Of a DNA stretch of 64,000 nt, positions 10,625 to 22,773 are shown one piece after another. The notes beneath the pieces are model-generated. The model saw nothing but the letters and a program-made list of their open reading frames with translations, was not told the origin of the DNA and did not search any database. The stretch comes from Ramazzottius varieornatus (Eukaryota; Tardigrada; Eutardigrada; Parachela; Ramazzottiidae), in assembly GCA_001949185.1 (NCBI GenBank), contig BDGG01000001.1, positions 8,688,721 through 8,752,720 on the forward strand, written 5' to 3'. How positions within the stretch are numbered: position 1 is the first letter of the stretch; each line of letters begins with the position of its first letter. Both the position numbers and the translations under genes were made by a program.

Positions 10625-11209
10625 ATGAGTCGTTATGAGAAAGCTAAATCTCTGGCCAGACGTTGGTTTCTCAATCGCAAGTTCATCACCAATTGCTGCA
10701 TCTCCTCCAGTATGCTAGTGGCAGGTGACGTCGTCCAGCAAAGCTATGAAATCTTTGTGCGTCGTCAATCAGTGTACCACCAACATCGAACCTTCAAAAT
10801 GGGCTATGCTGGTCTGGCTACGGGCGCCTATTCTCATCACCTCTACGACTACCTCGATAAACGATACCCTGGCAAGGACCTCAAAACCCTGACCAAGAAA
10901 GTCTTCTTGGACAACTTATCCGCTCCCCTCAACTTTGCCATCTTTTTCGGCGTGCTGGCTATCGTTGAGCGCAAGCGTCTTTATGAGTTCTACAACGAGT
11001 TATGGACAAAAGGCGTGGATTTGTATGTAGCCAGCTCGGTTGTGTATGCACCTGTCCAGTACGCCAACTTTTACTTCCTGGCTCCACAGTACCGAGTATT
11101 ATTCGTCAGCGCCGTCAATCTGGTCTTCGATACCTATGCTACCTTCATCGCTCATAATGATCGACATGATGCCTTCGAAACGGAACTACCAAATAATTGT
11201 CATTTGTGA
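10625..11209 (+). CDS. MPV17L2: MPV17/PMP22-family membrane protein, MPV17L2-like
   Basis: Single-exon 194-aa ORF with its own ATG. It has the four hydrophobic segments of the MPV17/PXMP2 family and the C-terminal family block, here VQYANFYFLAPQYRVLFVSA, where relatives read WPxxQxxNFxFVPPxxR. The N-terminal AGDVVQQSYEI and the LKTLTKKVFLDNLSAPL stretch favour the MPV17L2 branch, a mitochondrial inner-membrane protein linked to mitoribosome assembly. Membership in the family is firm; the exact paralogue is inference. The lack of introns is unusual among the multi-exon genes here, but the coding frame is intact. Confidence 0.85.
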   Translation: MSRYEKAKSLARRWFLNRKFITNCCISSSMLVAGDVVQQSYEIFVRRQSVYHQHRTFKMGYAGLATGAYSHHLYDYLDKRYPGKDLKTLTKKVFLDNLSAPLNFAIFFGVLAIVERKRLYEFYNELWTKGVDLYVASSVVYAPVQYANFYFLAPQYRVLFVSAVNLVFDTYATFIAHNDRHDAFETELPNNCHL

Positions 11210-11525
11210 AACGCTGTGATATGATTGTATAGTAGAGTCTCTATACCCAGATAGAGCGACGCAGAATGCCCGATCCTACATACCATGCAGTGCGTCGGTC
11301 ATCTGGATGGTTTGTCTTGTTTTATTTCCTGGTTTCCCTCCTTTGGTGCTCCAGAATCTCCAGCGTAGCTTGTGATAGTAACAAACTGTGTCCAGGGTTG
11401 TCTGTATATTTTCAAAATTATCGTTTGTTACGTTGAATGAAAGTTTCCCTTGTATAAAATATTGAAATGGTGTGTTTTGAGTGTCTCTCGCAGACATCTC
11501 TGATCTACAAGTTTTGGTATCCAGC

Positions 11526-13265
11526 TTATCCAGGAAAACGGAAAGAAATATGAGTGGGAAGTCTGTCTTCCGTATATTCATTAATCCTAATCAATGTTTG
11601 AGGGTTGTGAAAGTCTTCCGGTAGAACTTCCCAGACAGGAGCGTTTCCCGTTTCGTGCTTCGCTTCGGCAGGATTCTCCGCCGCCTTGCAGTAGTCCTGC
11701 TTTGCTGTGGCTATCTTCTTCACCAACGTATTCCGCAACCTAACTTTCTCATGGAAATCCACCGCCAGTCTTGGTCGAACCAGGAGCTCGGCTTTCTCTT
11801 CCACCTTCTCCTTCCGCTGGCGAGCTCGGTCGCGACGTAGTTTGGCCTTAGTCAAGACAGACTTTACCTTTGTTTCTTCCTCGTCTGTTTCTTCCAACTT
11901 GTCCTGGAAGTCAGCTCCCAGGTCCGCCAGCCGTTCCAGCTTCTCGTTCATGTGCGTCACTTCGTTGACCGCGCTGGTTTCTCGTTCGGTGAAGCCGCGG
12001 AATTGCGCGCTTTGGTTGGCCAGTTTGGACTCGGCTTCTTTGAGCTCGGCCTTCAGTTCTTCGTATTGAGTTAAAGCTTCCTCTTCGTACACCTCTGTGC
12101 CTTGCTCGATCCTCTACAGAAGGGACAGCCCAGAAAAACCGTTATTTTCAAGCTCGAAGTTTTGGAACTTGAAAATTGTATATTGGAATCTCGGCAAACA
12201 AACTGGGCAAGAGCATCTTTCCCAAGTGGCGCACGTTTGCAGCCAATAACACTGTAAACTTGCACCACTGGGGAAAGCGAACAAATTCGAGAAGATCGAT
12301 TTCCCACGTGGCGCACGTAATCACCGTCGATGGCTGACAGTGCGCGCCACGTCGACAAACAACCTTGGCGAGTTCCCGATCATCTTTTCTAGCTTTTTCT
12401 ATTATTTTTCTGAAAATTTACCATCTTATTTTTATATGGCAATAACTAAAACAGCGCTTGTTTCATCTATCATTACGTGTTTCTTGAGCGCTTCCTCCAG
12501 GCGGTACTTTTGGTATGCCGACCCAACGTCGTCCAGGTTACTTTCGCGCCATTCTAGAGTCTTATCAGCGATCTTCTGCAGTTGAAGCTGAACAACCTAT
12601 GAACGCGCAAAACTCATGCGTCAAATTTTGTAAGATCTAAATATGATATGGCATTGCATCTACTGACTTCCGGGTTCAGAGGATGGCCAGTCCGCGACTG
12701 GACATTCAGCGCAGCTTGCAGATGCATATCTTCCAGCTCTTTCCATTCTTTCTCCGCTTGCTTTTCCAGCGCTCGCCGCTCATCCCGCAGCTCATCGTAC
12801 TGTGCGATAGCTCGCTGCTTTATTTCATGATGAAGCGACTTCAGCTCCAGGAACTGTTCTGTTAATACCATAAGGTAAAGTGAAAGCGTTAGGCCGGGCA
12901 AAACCAAAAGCCAACTTCGGTCAGAGCTTACTCAGGTGGAAGTCGTAGTCATCGAAATCTTGAGCCGTCTGTACAACGGGATTTGACTTCCGGGATATTC
13001 GCTCGGACGGAGTTTCCTAAGTTAATGAGCAGTTCACATAAGTGTGTAAAAGTCGTGGATTTCCGCGTCTAGCTTCACTTACTCGTTCAAGGAAGTGGGT
13101 GATGAGGTGCGCTTGAATTTCCAGGTTCTCCGCCTGGGCCGCTTTCCAAGCTGCCAGATGTGCCTGCCAAAATCGAGGGACAGTGTAGCATGGTTCAACC
13201 AGATATGGAAGTTCTAATACCTTGTACGAAGATAAAGATCCTGCCTCCGCTGCGGAGACGTCCAT
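11526..13265 (-). CDS. Coiled-coil protein, unrecognised family
   Basis: Exons 13265-13221, 13163-13083, 13016-12932, 12858-12668, 12587-12477, 12113-11526; 366 aa with consistent phases. Residues from about 70 to 310 are almost continuous heptad-like helix rich in Glu, Lys, Leu and Gln, with repeats of EL.A.L.EAE.K type. A non-helical tail follows, containing WEVLPEDFHNPQTL. No enzyme motif, signal peptide or membrane segment is visible. The pattern resembles structural or axonemal/cytoskeletal coiled-coil proteins, but I cannot assign one. The exon 5 acceptor has an in-frame alternative 9 nt upstream. A family A pair sits in the last intron. Confidence 0.65.
12222..12354. repeat. Foldback repeat family A, 2 units in tandem
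   Basis: Units at 12222-12272 (loop CCAATAACACTG) and 12304-12354 (loop CACCGTCGATGG), spaced 82 bp, in an intron of the coiled-coil gene. Confidence 0.8.
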
Positions 13266-14073
13266 GCTGTCAGTCTTCGGGAAATGTCAACCGGGAAACG
13301 TCAACCGGGACAAAAATATGCAAGTTCGTACAAACGAGAAGAGAGAAAAGAAGAGAAACTGTTTGAACAGGCGGTACCTCCAGTCGATGTGGCACATATT
13401 CGTCCAGCGCATAAGTTGCTCGGGGATGATGGTTGTCTTCGGCAGTGTCAACTTCCGGTTGGCCATGACGGCAACCAGCAGTGGTTCGCTGATCGGCTGA
13501 TGAACTCCGGTGGTCGATACCTTAGGCGCTGTAACAGATCGAAGCCAGCAGCACTTCGATACCCTATGCTCCTTTGTGGTTGCCCTTAGGAATTATCAGC
13601 ACAGAAGTCAGCTCCGATCCGCGCTGATCAAAGCAGCCAGAACGAAACACAGCGGGAAATAAGACTGATTCTGGAACTCCACAGCGTTGGATGGGAGATT
13701 TACCCAGCGAAATACCGAAAACAAGCGACGGCTTCCCAACATCAAGCTATAGCCCCATGGAAAGACGGCAATCAATCAATCGTAATTTTTTCAGGTCTAA
13801 AAAACCGTTTGGAATGTCATTCGAGCACCAGGCCTTCTGAGGAAAGCAGATAGGATTTACGCATCGATGACCAAACTGCTAGTTTTAGCCTCCCTTGGCA
13901 GGTCGTATGAGACAACTGCGTTATAGTTGGCATTAGGCTGGGTAAATCATCCGTCCATCACTGATCCAGACTGTTTTTGTTTTTTGTCAGAGTATTTTGC
14001 TTTCGTATTCTGTTGTTGCTCCGATCCGATCGTCCATGTTGTTCCTGTAGGACACGACCAATTTTATGGTCCA
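13266..14073. other. Divergent intergenic region, coiled-coil gene / NCK
   Basis: Shared 5' region of two divergently transcribed genes. A direct repeat of GTCAACCGGGA occurs twice at about 13287-13314. A 3' splice site at 14050 (TTCCTGTAG) suggests a noncoding upstream exon for NCK. No other gene seen. Confidence 0.4.
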
Positions 14074-16004
14074 ATGTCGGAAGAAAGGCTCAACCCTGTC
14101 TACGTGACTGCGAAGTATGACTACGCCGCATGTAGTGAACAAGAGTTGTCTCTGCGGAAGAACGAGAGGCTACGCTTGATTGACGATTCCAAGCAGTGGT
14201 GGAAGGTATGTCTGCATTCTTCTGTTTCCTGCATAGCTCTGCTTCAGTGGTTCTGCTCCAGGTTGAGAATGAAAAATACCAGAGCGGATTCGTTCCATCG
14301 AACTACGTCAAGAAGGAGAAGCCTGGGCTGCTGGACAGCTTGAAGCGTCACGTCAAGCGGAAGGTGTCAGAGAGCAAAATCACCCACATCAGCGCTCCCA
14401 TCCCACAGGCTCAGAAACAGCTAGGTGCCTCTTCACATCCAGCCGGAATACCAAACAAACCTTTCACCGCCGTCGTCAAGTTTCCTTACGAACCCACGAG
14501 GGCAGATGAACTACATCTGGACCGAGGAGATTTCGTTCTGGTGAGATTTACTGTTTCACCAGAAACTCGCGTCTGACGTGCGACGATACCTTTGACTAAT
14601 TTAGCTTACAGCAGTTACGAGGTAGGAGTGATGACGTCATGCGCGAGATGGTCGAGGCGACGTTGCTGCGCGGTTTTTATGGCTTGATGTGTATGACTCA
14701 GTTGTTATTCATGTTTATTGTTTCTGTCTTACTCATAGGTTGTGGAGAAGGCTCAAGATGGATGGTGGAAAGGCCAGACAGAATCAACAACCGGCTGGTT
14801 TCCTTCCAACTACGTCCAGGAGGTTTCATATGACGCCCTGAAAACGGGGCAGAAGTCGCCGCTACTCGACCGAGTGTTCAACCGAAGCAGCAACGAGTCT
14901 GCTTCCAATCCGAGTGAACGAGTTGTTTTGGCGCTGTACACTTACACAGGCCAGAGTCCAGAAGAGTTATCATTCAACAAGGGAGAGAAGCTCCTCGTCT
15001 TCGACGATTTCACCAGCGATGCCAACTGGCTGCAGGCTCGAAGTGAAGCCACGGGACGAACAGGGCTGGCGCCCAGAAATTACCTGTATATCCGAAATAG
15101 CCCGCTGCACGAAATAACAGTCAAACACCAAGAGCCGATATCGTCTAAGAACAGTAAAGGAACTGTGGAACAGTTTCACGAAGAAAATGTCCCGGAAGAA
15201 ATGGATGAGATGATCAAGAATATCAGCTTGTTCCGTTTGAGTGCCGAAAGAAAGTCGGGAGAAATTCCTACCGAGTAAGAACTGCCAGCTCAATAGGCAA
15301 GCGGTAAACTTGAAAAGGTTGTTTTCTCAGGTGGCGGGTTTTTAGTGTGAGTAGTTTTCAATAGCGTGCGCCACTTGGCAAACTCGGCAAAGTGACGCAC
15401 GTTGACGTTGTTTACAGCTAAAAACATGCGCCACTTTGGAGGACGATCTGGACGAGTTCCAGAGTGGCGTACGGCGTCAGTGTTGTTGGCTGGAGGGGTG
15501 CCCTACTTGGAGAAACCGTCTTGTCGATCGTTTATCGTTCTCTCAAACATCCGTCTGTTCTCGGGACTGCTTCGTCTTGGTAATAACAGAGTTTTTATGT
15601 TCTGTAGGATGAACGGGACGACGACGATGACAGAAGAAAGCTTCATTGACAAGCAAGTGCTCAAGAGTAAGCCATGGTATTTCGGTGCCGTGTCGCGACA
15701 AGACTGTGATGTGATGTTGAGTGCCTACGGTAGTGACGGGGACTTCCTGGTACGGGACAGTGAGACGGGCAGCCGTCTAGACTATTCCGTATCGCTGAAA
15801 GCAGCGCCTCGGAATAAGCACTTCCGGGTGTATGTCAACCCCAGCGAACGATCGTTGACCATTGGTCAACGGAAGTTCTCCAGCCTTGAAGAAATGATTA
15901 GCCATTACGAAAGACACCCCATCTGTACAAACCCTGATGGGGTGAAGTTGACGTTACTTCGACCATTGAAAGTTAATTCGAACGTGAAAGATTCTGAACT
16001 CTAA
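14074..16004 (+). CDS. NCK: NCK/Dreadlocks adaptor, SH3-SH3-SH3-SH2
   Basis: Exons 14074-14205, 14262-14540, 14739-15274, 15608-16004; 447 aa. NCK adaptors link phosphotyrosine on receptors to actin regulators. SH3-1 has AKYDYAA and ends GFVPSNYV across the first splice. SH3-2 has VKFPYEP, DGWWKG and [10 protein letters not shown]3-3 has [15 protein letters not shown] and ends GLAPRNYL. The SH2 domain starts [10 protein letters not shown] and carries the phosphotyrosine-binding FLVRDSETG; it ends near the C-terminus, as in NCK1/2. Domain order, linker lengths and total length match the family closely. The SH2 domain is joined to the rest by a 333-bp intron that holds three family A hairpins. 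Confidence 0.97.
15328..15510. repeat. Foldback repeat family A, 3 units in tandem
   Basis: Units start at 15328, 15388 and 15459 inside NCK intron 3. The arms vary but keep GCGTGCGCCACTTGG / AGTGACGCACG. Confidence 0.8.
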
Positions 16005-16361
16005 AGCTTTTTTTCCATCTTTCTTGGAGTTTTCGACTGCGGTTTTCCACCATGATTCGATTTTCTGATTTTGATATTTTTATTTATTATATATTTTAGC
16101 TTGTGTTTTTCATCCCATATCTGAGTTGAGAAATCCTTCCCTGTTTGTACGAAACACTCCAAGACAGAATTGTGCGGTGAAGTAGAAAATAAGAATTGCT
16201 TTATATTTTTGATTGAGACCAGCTCATCGATAAGAGTTTAAAGTGAAGGCAACAGCCAAGAACAACTTTGCTCGGTCAACCGAGTTAATGAGAAATTCAA
16301 GCCAGAAGACGACGCCAGAAAGGTAGTTTTCTATAAAAAGCAACTCGGTCAGTTTCACAGT
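16005..16361. other. Convergent 3' spacer, NCK / cuticlin-like gene
   Basis: AT-rich 3' flanks of two convergent genes, with a TATTTATTATATATTTTAG stretch near 16078. No gene seen. Confidence 0.5.
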
Positions 16362-19300
16362 TTATTTGCTCGATGAAAATATCGACTGGACAGGTTTGAT
16401 CTCCCTGGCCACCTGTAACACCGCTTCCGACCCGTAGCCGCTCAACTTGCGGTTGCTCCTTCTCAGTCTCAGACAGACAAAGAAGGTAACCAACACCGAA
16501 AGAACCAGGATGGCCGAAAGGAGCGTCACGGCTACTGTAAAACTGGAGACGGCGATACAGATGGAAGAAGGCTTGGCCAGCGACACTTCCTGCGGTCCGG
16601 CGTTGATGTTGTCGGACTGGATGTCGTGCGCGGCGATGACTTTAAACTTGCCATCGAGGTTAATTTGCCCATCATCTTGGATTATTTTGGCTGTTCGGCC
16701 TGATTTGTGGCTGGCGTTGCGCACTGCTGCCTGCCTCGCACCACTTGTTACATCCGTCTGTGAGGAAGACGTTAAAGAGACCGTTACTGTCCAGCTGGGC
16801 TGAACCGTACTGCTTGCCATATCACCGGTTTTGTCCGTACTGCCTGCTGTCTCAGACACACTAGTGATCGACATGCTAGCCATACTTCCGGACACACCAC
16901 TGCTCGCCACCGCACTATCGTTGGCGTTTCGTTTCCGTCGATATGGATCGAGTCCGCTGTCACTGCTTCCTCCGCTGGTGGTTTTCTTGGGTGGTGGATT
17001 CTTCGGTCGCGAACCGTAGCTTTCATCAGCAAAGTCTTCCAAGCCGTTGTTGCCGTTGCCAGGTAAGAGGGTCGTTCGGACGTTGGAGCTGGGACTTCCG
17101 TCGTATGGTCCGCTGGACTGCGAAGGGCCGGACGGAGGAAGCGCTGCACCGAGGGCGTTGCTAGTGTCATAGGCGGTCATGTAGGGACCGTTAGGTGGAT
17201 TTGGCGCAGAAACAGGCAGGTCGGGAACGTAAGGACCAGGCCCGAAGTTCGACAGGTCGACGCCGCGGGAAGGCACCGAGTTCGAGTAGGCTCCTTTATC
17301 GTATCCGCCTCCGCCTCCACCTCCTACGGGAATTCGCGTTAGGAAAAACTCTTATGCTGCACAAACTCTTTACCCGCTTTTCTTGCAGAGACTTTAAGTG
17401 CGCACGATTACAAGAAATGAGATTAGAGGCCTAAGCAAAGAAATTCGACAAAAGTGATTTTTTGAGTGGCGCATGCTGCTGGTCAGCTACAATGGAAACA
17501 AGCGCCACTTGGAAAAACATCCTTGTCCAGCTTCCCCATATTCCATCTCAAAGACCACAAGTCCGGTTTTGAAACCAGAGCTTCTCTACTAACTTGAATT
17601 TTCATATCGTTACCTGAAGCGCCGCCACCATAAGCACCGCCAGGTGCGGTGTATCCGGGTTCCTGGTAGCTATCACCACCGGCGTAGTTCACTCCTCCAC
17701 CGCCACCACTACCGTAGTCTCCCGATGGACATCCGCCCTGACACTTGCCCAGACAGACTTGGATGTTACACTTGATGCCCACTTCATACCGGTCAGGGAA
17801 CTTGAAGGCCTGGAAGTAGGCGTACGCTACGGCCGTCGCTTGCGGTCCATAGTCCTTCACTTTCCTGAAGGGACTCATGATCTTGTCCCGCACAACACAC
17901 CCGTAATAATCCGTCAGCTGAACCCTGGCACCGTATCCGTCCGTCGCGAAACAGTCCTTCACCTGTCAAACCAACAAAACAGTGAAAACAAATCAAGATG
18001 GGCGTTCAGATAGAAATCACGGTAGTTTATCAAGAGCCCTACTGCCCAACTACCTCAGTATCTATCTGAGCGGACCATAGTTTTATTGCTTTAGTTTTTC
18101 CTACCTGCAAGTCGAATTTGCCCTCGTAGTCCTTGATTCCAATGACGAGAGTCAATGGGTCGCCCACTTTAACAATGCCATACACCTCTTCGGCGAGAGG
18201 TCCTTTGCCCTTTTGGACCTGAATCCACGACTCAATGTTATCGCCATTGAAGCGATACAACACCGGGTCCAAGTTTCCCACGCTGAAGGGTCTGACTGCC
18301 ACCGACTTGTCATAGTATGCATTCCATTCACACCTGACCGTCTTGGCCAGATCCCATACTTCCTGAATGTACTCGTCGAACTGGATGATGAGGGTGTTCT
18401 CAAAGTACGAGTCTTTGTAGTCGTAGGCGTGGTCTTCGCCCGAAGTCCCGCAGTAGTCGACGGGGACGGTGAAGTCGAAGATCTTCCCGTAAGACTTGGC
18501 AGGGACGTAGCGACAGTCCGGTGAGTTGAAGAAGCCTTTAGAGAAGATGATACCGTTGAAGGGCTTATTGAACTCCACGTGCACGTGCATGCCTTTCTTG
18601 TCGCATTTCACGTCGAAATAGGTGATCAAAGGCATGTAAGCAACTTTGTAGGAATCGCCTTGCCCATCGTACTGACGACCTGAACAGAAAAGAATTTACA
18701 GAAATAAACCGCATGATCATTTGGTTTTGCTAAGTGACGCACGTCTCTGGTGTTATTTGCTTAGAGTGCGCGCCGCTTGAGAAAATGATCTTCTCGCGTA
18801 TGTCGGTCTTGCCAAGTGGCGCACAGTGTCGATGTTAGTAACCGGTAACGTGCGCCACTTGAGAAGACAATCTCCTCGAGCTTCCAGGTTAACCAACTCT
18901 TAAAAAATTTTCACAAACACGAAGTAATTGGAAATAAGTTTCTGATACGTTTTCTACTGATTTTCAATACAAACATTCACCTTCGGCATAGTTGCCGCGG
19001 GACGAAGAGTAGCCACGACGCTCACTAGCTGCGCCGGTCAAGTCAGAAGAGTTAGTGTAGTCGATGGCGTTGTCAAAGTCCACCAGATCGGACGAGTTCC
19101 ACATGCCCACTTGTCTGTACATGGCCGCCGAAGGTTCGGAGACGAAGGTGATGTTCTTGTGGAGGGCTTTGCTCATGTCGCCCATGGTGGGAAGAGGGTC
19201 CGAATGGACGAGGGCGCCACTGCTTCCCCCACATACACACTACGAGCAGCGAAACCGACAAATTACTTTCCGATACATGCATTCGCTAGTTTGTTACCAA

Positions 19301-19710
19301 CAAAGTTCTGTTAAAAATGGTTCGCCGGTACCGTCAATGGAAACATATCTCATCTAATATTAGCATAGCTAACGCCTAAGGGAGTATTTCGTTCAGAAAC
19401 TTTGCGGTCGGAGGAAAGCTGAGTTTCCATTCTTCTTCGGATTTTTCTCCATGAAACATAGTATTAAGCTGTTAGACCGAAAATTTCAATAACACTTTAT
19501 GGAGTTCTGTTTTCACAAATACGTAATTGAGAGCTCGGTGAACTGCTTTGACAAGATCTGTTCCCAAGTGGCGCACGCTTCTAGCCAGTTACACCGAAAG
19601 AATGCGCCAGTTGGTTGCGAAGCTCCTGTTTGGAGGGCGCTGCACGCAGAAGAGCATACCAAAAGAAATATTCCGAGCAGTATGGAAGGATGGTAATTCC
19701 ACATGGTCAT
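16362..19710 (-). CDS. Cuticlin-like ZP-domain transmembrane protein
   Basis: Exons 19710-19660, 19239-18981, 18679-18105, 17962-17614, 17323-16362; 731 aa. Exon 1 encodes a signal peptide (MTMWNYHPSILLGIFLL). The ZP domain spans roughly residues 115-375, beginning ITYFDVKCDKKGMHVHVEF. Paired cysteines recur in SPDCRYV, PVDYCGTSG, KTVRCEW, KDCFATDG and YYGCVV, ending with KCNIQVCLGKC. A Gly/Tyr-rich linker follows, then a Ser/Thr-rich region. RRKR is a consensus furin site upstream of the single C-terminal membrane helix (SFTVAVTLLSAILVLSVLV). This order is that of nematode cuticlins and arthropod ZP proteins of the apical extracellular matrix; cleavage at RRKR would release the ectodomain. 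The exon 1 assignment rests on splice phase and the signal peptide. Confidence 0.88.
17463..17512. repeat. Foldback repeat family A, 1 unit
   Basis: GAGTGGCGCATGC...AAGCGCCACTTGG in intron 4 of the cuticlin-like gene. Confidence 0.7.
18730..18862. repeat. Foldback repeat family A, 2 units in tandem
   Basis: Units at 18730-18780 and 18812-18862, spaced 82 bp, in intron 2 of the cuticlin-like gene. Confidence 0.75.
19564..19614. repeat. Foldback repeat family A, 1 unit
   Basis: CCAAGTGGCGCACGCTTC...GAATGCGCCAGTTGG in intron 1 of the cuticlin-like gene, 46 bp from exon 1. Confidence 0.75.
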
Positions 19711-20861
19711 CCAGGATAAAACACGATGAGAAAGGCCTCCATATGCATATGAGGGGAAGGCTGCGAACCTAGGCGGCATGCGTCTGAGTGGGGCCGCGGA
19801 ATGACCCGACACTGGCAAGACAATGTGTGAACAACCTGCTGCAACTGACCACGGAAATGACAAGTAAGATGTCTTGAAGAGTTCCGTTGGGCGTAACGAC
19901 AGCAAAGACTCAACTGGCTAGAAGCGCCAATGTCTATATCCTTCCCTTGAACGAGAAGAGCTGCTAAAGCGGCAGACCAGTTAATTAGCCAGCGTATCCA
20001 CCTGCTGCCTAATTGCTTGCTAGTCAGGCCGTGACCGCGCTCTCCATCCACCTTCTCCATTCAGGATGTGAGATCATACCGGCAACGCCTCCTCATCAAC
20101 GCAAAACACTATCAACTTTGAAATCCACCTCAACTTGACTCATCAGAAAAAACAACAGGCCATTCTTTGCGAACTAACTAGATTTAGTACGAGCATGCGT
20201 ATTTGTAGCTCGTATAGGGAATCTGGCAAACAAAACATACAGGATCATTTTTCCAAGTGGCGCGCACTTCCAGCCAATAACAATGACAATGTGCGCTACT
20301 TGAGATAACAATTTTGTATGTCTCATTTGTCGGCCTCTCCAGCACCATCTAATTCTCTTCTTGTCAGTCTACTGACACACCTCGAAGTTTGTTTCAGTGA
20401 AATGGATCTGTATCAGTCCACAAGCAAAGCGGGTTTCTGTGTCGAAAGTTTCTCGATAAAGACTTACCTGTTGCGTGCGCTTCCGTCACTTTTTGCTTTG
20501 ATCAAGATTCTCCAAGGTTTCGAGTCCCGCCTCTTTTATCCATGTCACTGCAGTCATATCTAAGACACTAAAAGCAACGGTGAAATGATCTTATTAACAC
20601 CTTAAAAATCTCCACGCTAAATTCAGAAGACGTTAACTACTTTCTTTACAGCCAGCGATGCGATCCAAAAAAGAAATCCAAGAACATTATGCTGAAAAGC
20701 AGAATTTTAAAAAAATGGATTGTTTCTAAAACTTCATCCAGATTGCTGGCTGGCAGAATAGAGTCCGTAAAGTAAAGCCAAGAAACGACGACAAAAAATT
20801 GGCTGTTGTTGCAAATAAGTTTACTCGGAACCATAAAGCGCGTTTTTCTCGGGTGAGGTGT
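19711..20861. other. Spacer between the cuticlin-like gene and SDE2
   Basis: Promoter side of the cuticlin-like gene and 3' side of SDE2. One family A hairpin lies at 20253-20304. Several open frames occur but none shows codon structure, splice logic or recognisable similarity. Confidence 0.4.
20253..20304. repeat. Foldback repeat family A, 1 unit
   Basis: CCAAGTGGCGCGCACTTCCAG, loop CCAATAACA, ATGTGCGCTACTTGAG; intergenic. Confidence 0.8.
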
Positions 20862-22294
20862 TTATGCGGTGACTGCTTCCTCATCCGAGCTGTCGTCGTC
20901 ATCCATTCCCAACCTACAGCGACAAAGATGCTACAGTCAAAAACCCAAGTAGTCACTGCCTGCCCATATAAAAAGAGGCCGAAGATACTTACCATCCTTT
21001 CATCCGTTTCGGGTCTCTGTCCAGCGGGTCGACATGTTGGCGCTTCTTGGAGACACTGATACTGGGCTCGGCTGCTCTCAGTGCTACCGCTGCCGAGGTG
21101 GTCGGTTGTTCATCCTGGGACTTGGTGATGACAGTTTCGGTCTGGACTGTTTCAGTGACAGTTTCCGTGCCGTTCGTCGATGTAACTTCCGTCTTCTTCG
21201 ATGATATGACGGTAAGCCCTATAGCAAGAAGAATAGATGTGTTGATTTGTCGTACCTCACGAACATTCCTTATTTTCGGGTTCGAGTTCAACGATCAGTA
21301 CTAACCTTCTTCGACGGCACTGAAGACTTTGTCAGGAATGCGAGAACGCTCAGCTTCGTATTCGGCATCGTTGAAGCTATGCTTCGGCTTGCATTCCAGC
21401 TGCGACTTCAACTTTTTGATCTTCTCTTCCTTCTGTAGCTTCTTCTGCTTTTCTTTGTCTGCCTGCCTGCCCGCAAGCTCCTGTATCCTGAAAACATAGG
21501 TCGATGTTTCTATTATATCAATTTTTCCAAAATATAGGAGACTTTGCAGATACAAGGCAAAATGACAAACAGACTCGACCAGCTCGTTTGTCAAAGTGGC
21601 GCACGCTCTCAACCGATTACACTGAAAGCGTGCGCCACTTGGCAGAACAGACACCTCAAAACCAACATGAATGGATGCATTACAAAGGTAAACTTACTTC
21701 TGTTCAGCTTTGACATTTCTAATGCGTCTTCCACTTAAATCTCGGCAAGCATCCTGATTTCGGTTCTTGCTGATCTGAGATCCGAAGGAACGCAGGAGAG
21801 ATCCGAAGCCTGGAAAACATGTCGTTAATGACCCGTCATGTAACTTGATAGAAAAGACGGAAAAGCAAGTCCGAGTATTTTCCAGAGAACATACCTCCTT
21901 TGCCACCGCGTAGACGGCACTGAAGAGTATATTCGTTACCCGTCGTCAGGGCGCAGGTCTCGTCCAGGAGAACTCTTCCTCCGCTCAAGACGTAGAACAG
22001 ATCCAACACGTCCGAACTCACTTCCTGTTGCCAACAAACGAAAGGATCTCATTAGCTACCATAAATGCGGTACAAGAACAGAAATCTTACTTGATCATCC
22101 GAGCCACGCAGACATCTTCCCTTCAGTCCGCCGACTGTTGGCTCCCAGTTAACAGAGTCAAGGAGGAGGCAGCGTGTGTTGGCAAGGTTGGCTGGAGTGG
22201 TCGCGGGAATGCCTCGTACAAAAACACAACCTTCCCATTCTCCCTCCCTCACGTTCGTCCCCGCGCCACCTGGATCGAGCAAAGATCCATCCAT
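20862..22294 (-). CDS. SDE2: SDE2 replication/splicing factor homologue
   Basis: Exons 22294-22091, 22024-21895, 21809-21698, 21487-21306, 21218-20993, 20913-20862; 301 aa. SDE2 is made as a ubiquitin-fold precursor cut after a GG, then acts in PCNA-linked replication stress control and in splicing. The N-terminal ubiquitin-like part ends [18 protein letters not shown], matching the conserved GGKGGFGSxLR cleavage site. Next come [12 protein letters not shown], another family hallmark, and a charged helix ([17 protein letters not shown]). The C-terminus is a short acidic tail, [13 protein letters not shown]. The vertebrate C-terminal SAP domain is missing, so this is a short form. The start at 22294 is the first in-frame ATG of the exon and gives a longer N-terminus than in vertebrates. 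Confidence 0.87.
21592..21642. repeat. Foldback repeat family A, 1 unit
   Basis: AAAGTGGCGCACGCTCTCAACCGATTACACTGAAAGCGTGCGCCACTT in SDE2 intron 3. Upstream flank is CAGACTCGACCAGCTCG. Confidence 0.85.
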
Positions 22295-22773
22295 CCTTGA
22301 GTATGTGTACAGAGCTAACAATGGAGCTTCGACGATCTTAGAAAGATCAGAATGTCTAGAAGAAGTCAAGAAGTCTGAAGAAAAGTTATAAAGCGAAAAC
22401 AATAAAATTTCAAAAACAGTTTCCGAAATTCCGTCCCACGGCGTTTGGGAGTTTGCGAATATTCTGCAAAACCCACGTTTCGTCATGCCTTGATCAATCG
22501 ATCAATTCCCACTGCTCCCGCTGGTTATTCAAAAAGGGAAGACCGGATGTTGATTCGCAATTTCACTCCAGCCAACGTGGTTTCTGACAGAGATCTTGTC
22601 TCAGTTGTCTGAAATTTTTTCTTCTTTCATTTTTTCTTCAGGATTGCAGATCCGTTCCTGAAGCTGCGTTCCGATCGCGCGAGACCTCCTTAGGACGACG
22701 TGGGTAATTGCTCGACGCAGCGGTCTCTCTTTGTGCAAAAGAATTCGGCGAGCAGTCGTTGATCTCCTTGGAA
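22295..22773. other. Divergent promoter region, SDE2 / mL39
   Basis: Head-to-head spacer of 479 bp. No coding evidence; probably holds both promoters. Confidence 0.4.

Noticed and set aside
15328-15510. Regularly spaced palindromic repeats resembling a CRISPR array
   Set aside because: The genome is eukaryotic, the spacers are themselves conserved repeat flanks, there are no cas genes, and arrays have at most four units.
19707-20060. Minus-strand ORF upstream of the cuticlin-like gene
   Set aside because: Sequence is cysteine- and histidine-rich without a consistent pattern and lacks splice signals in phase.
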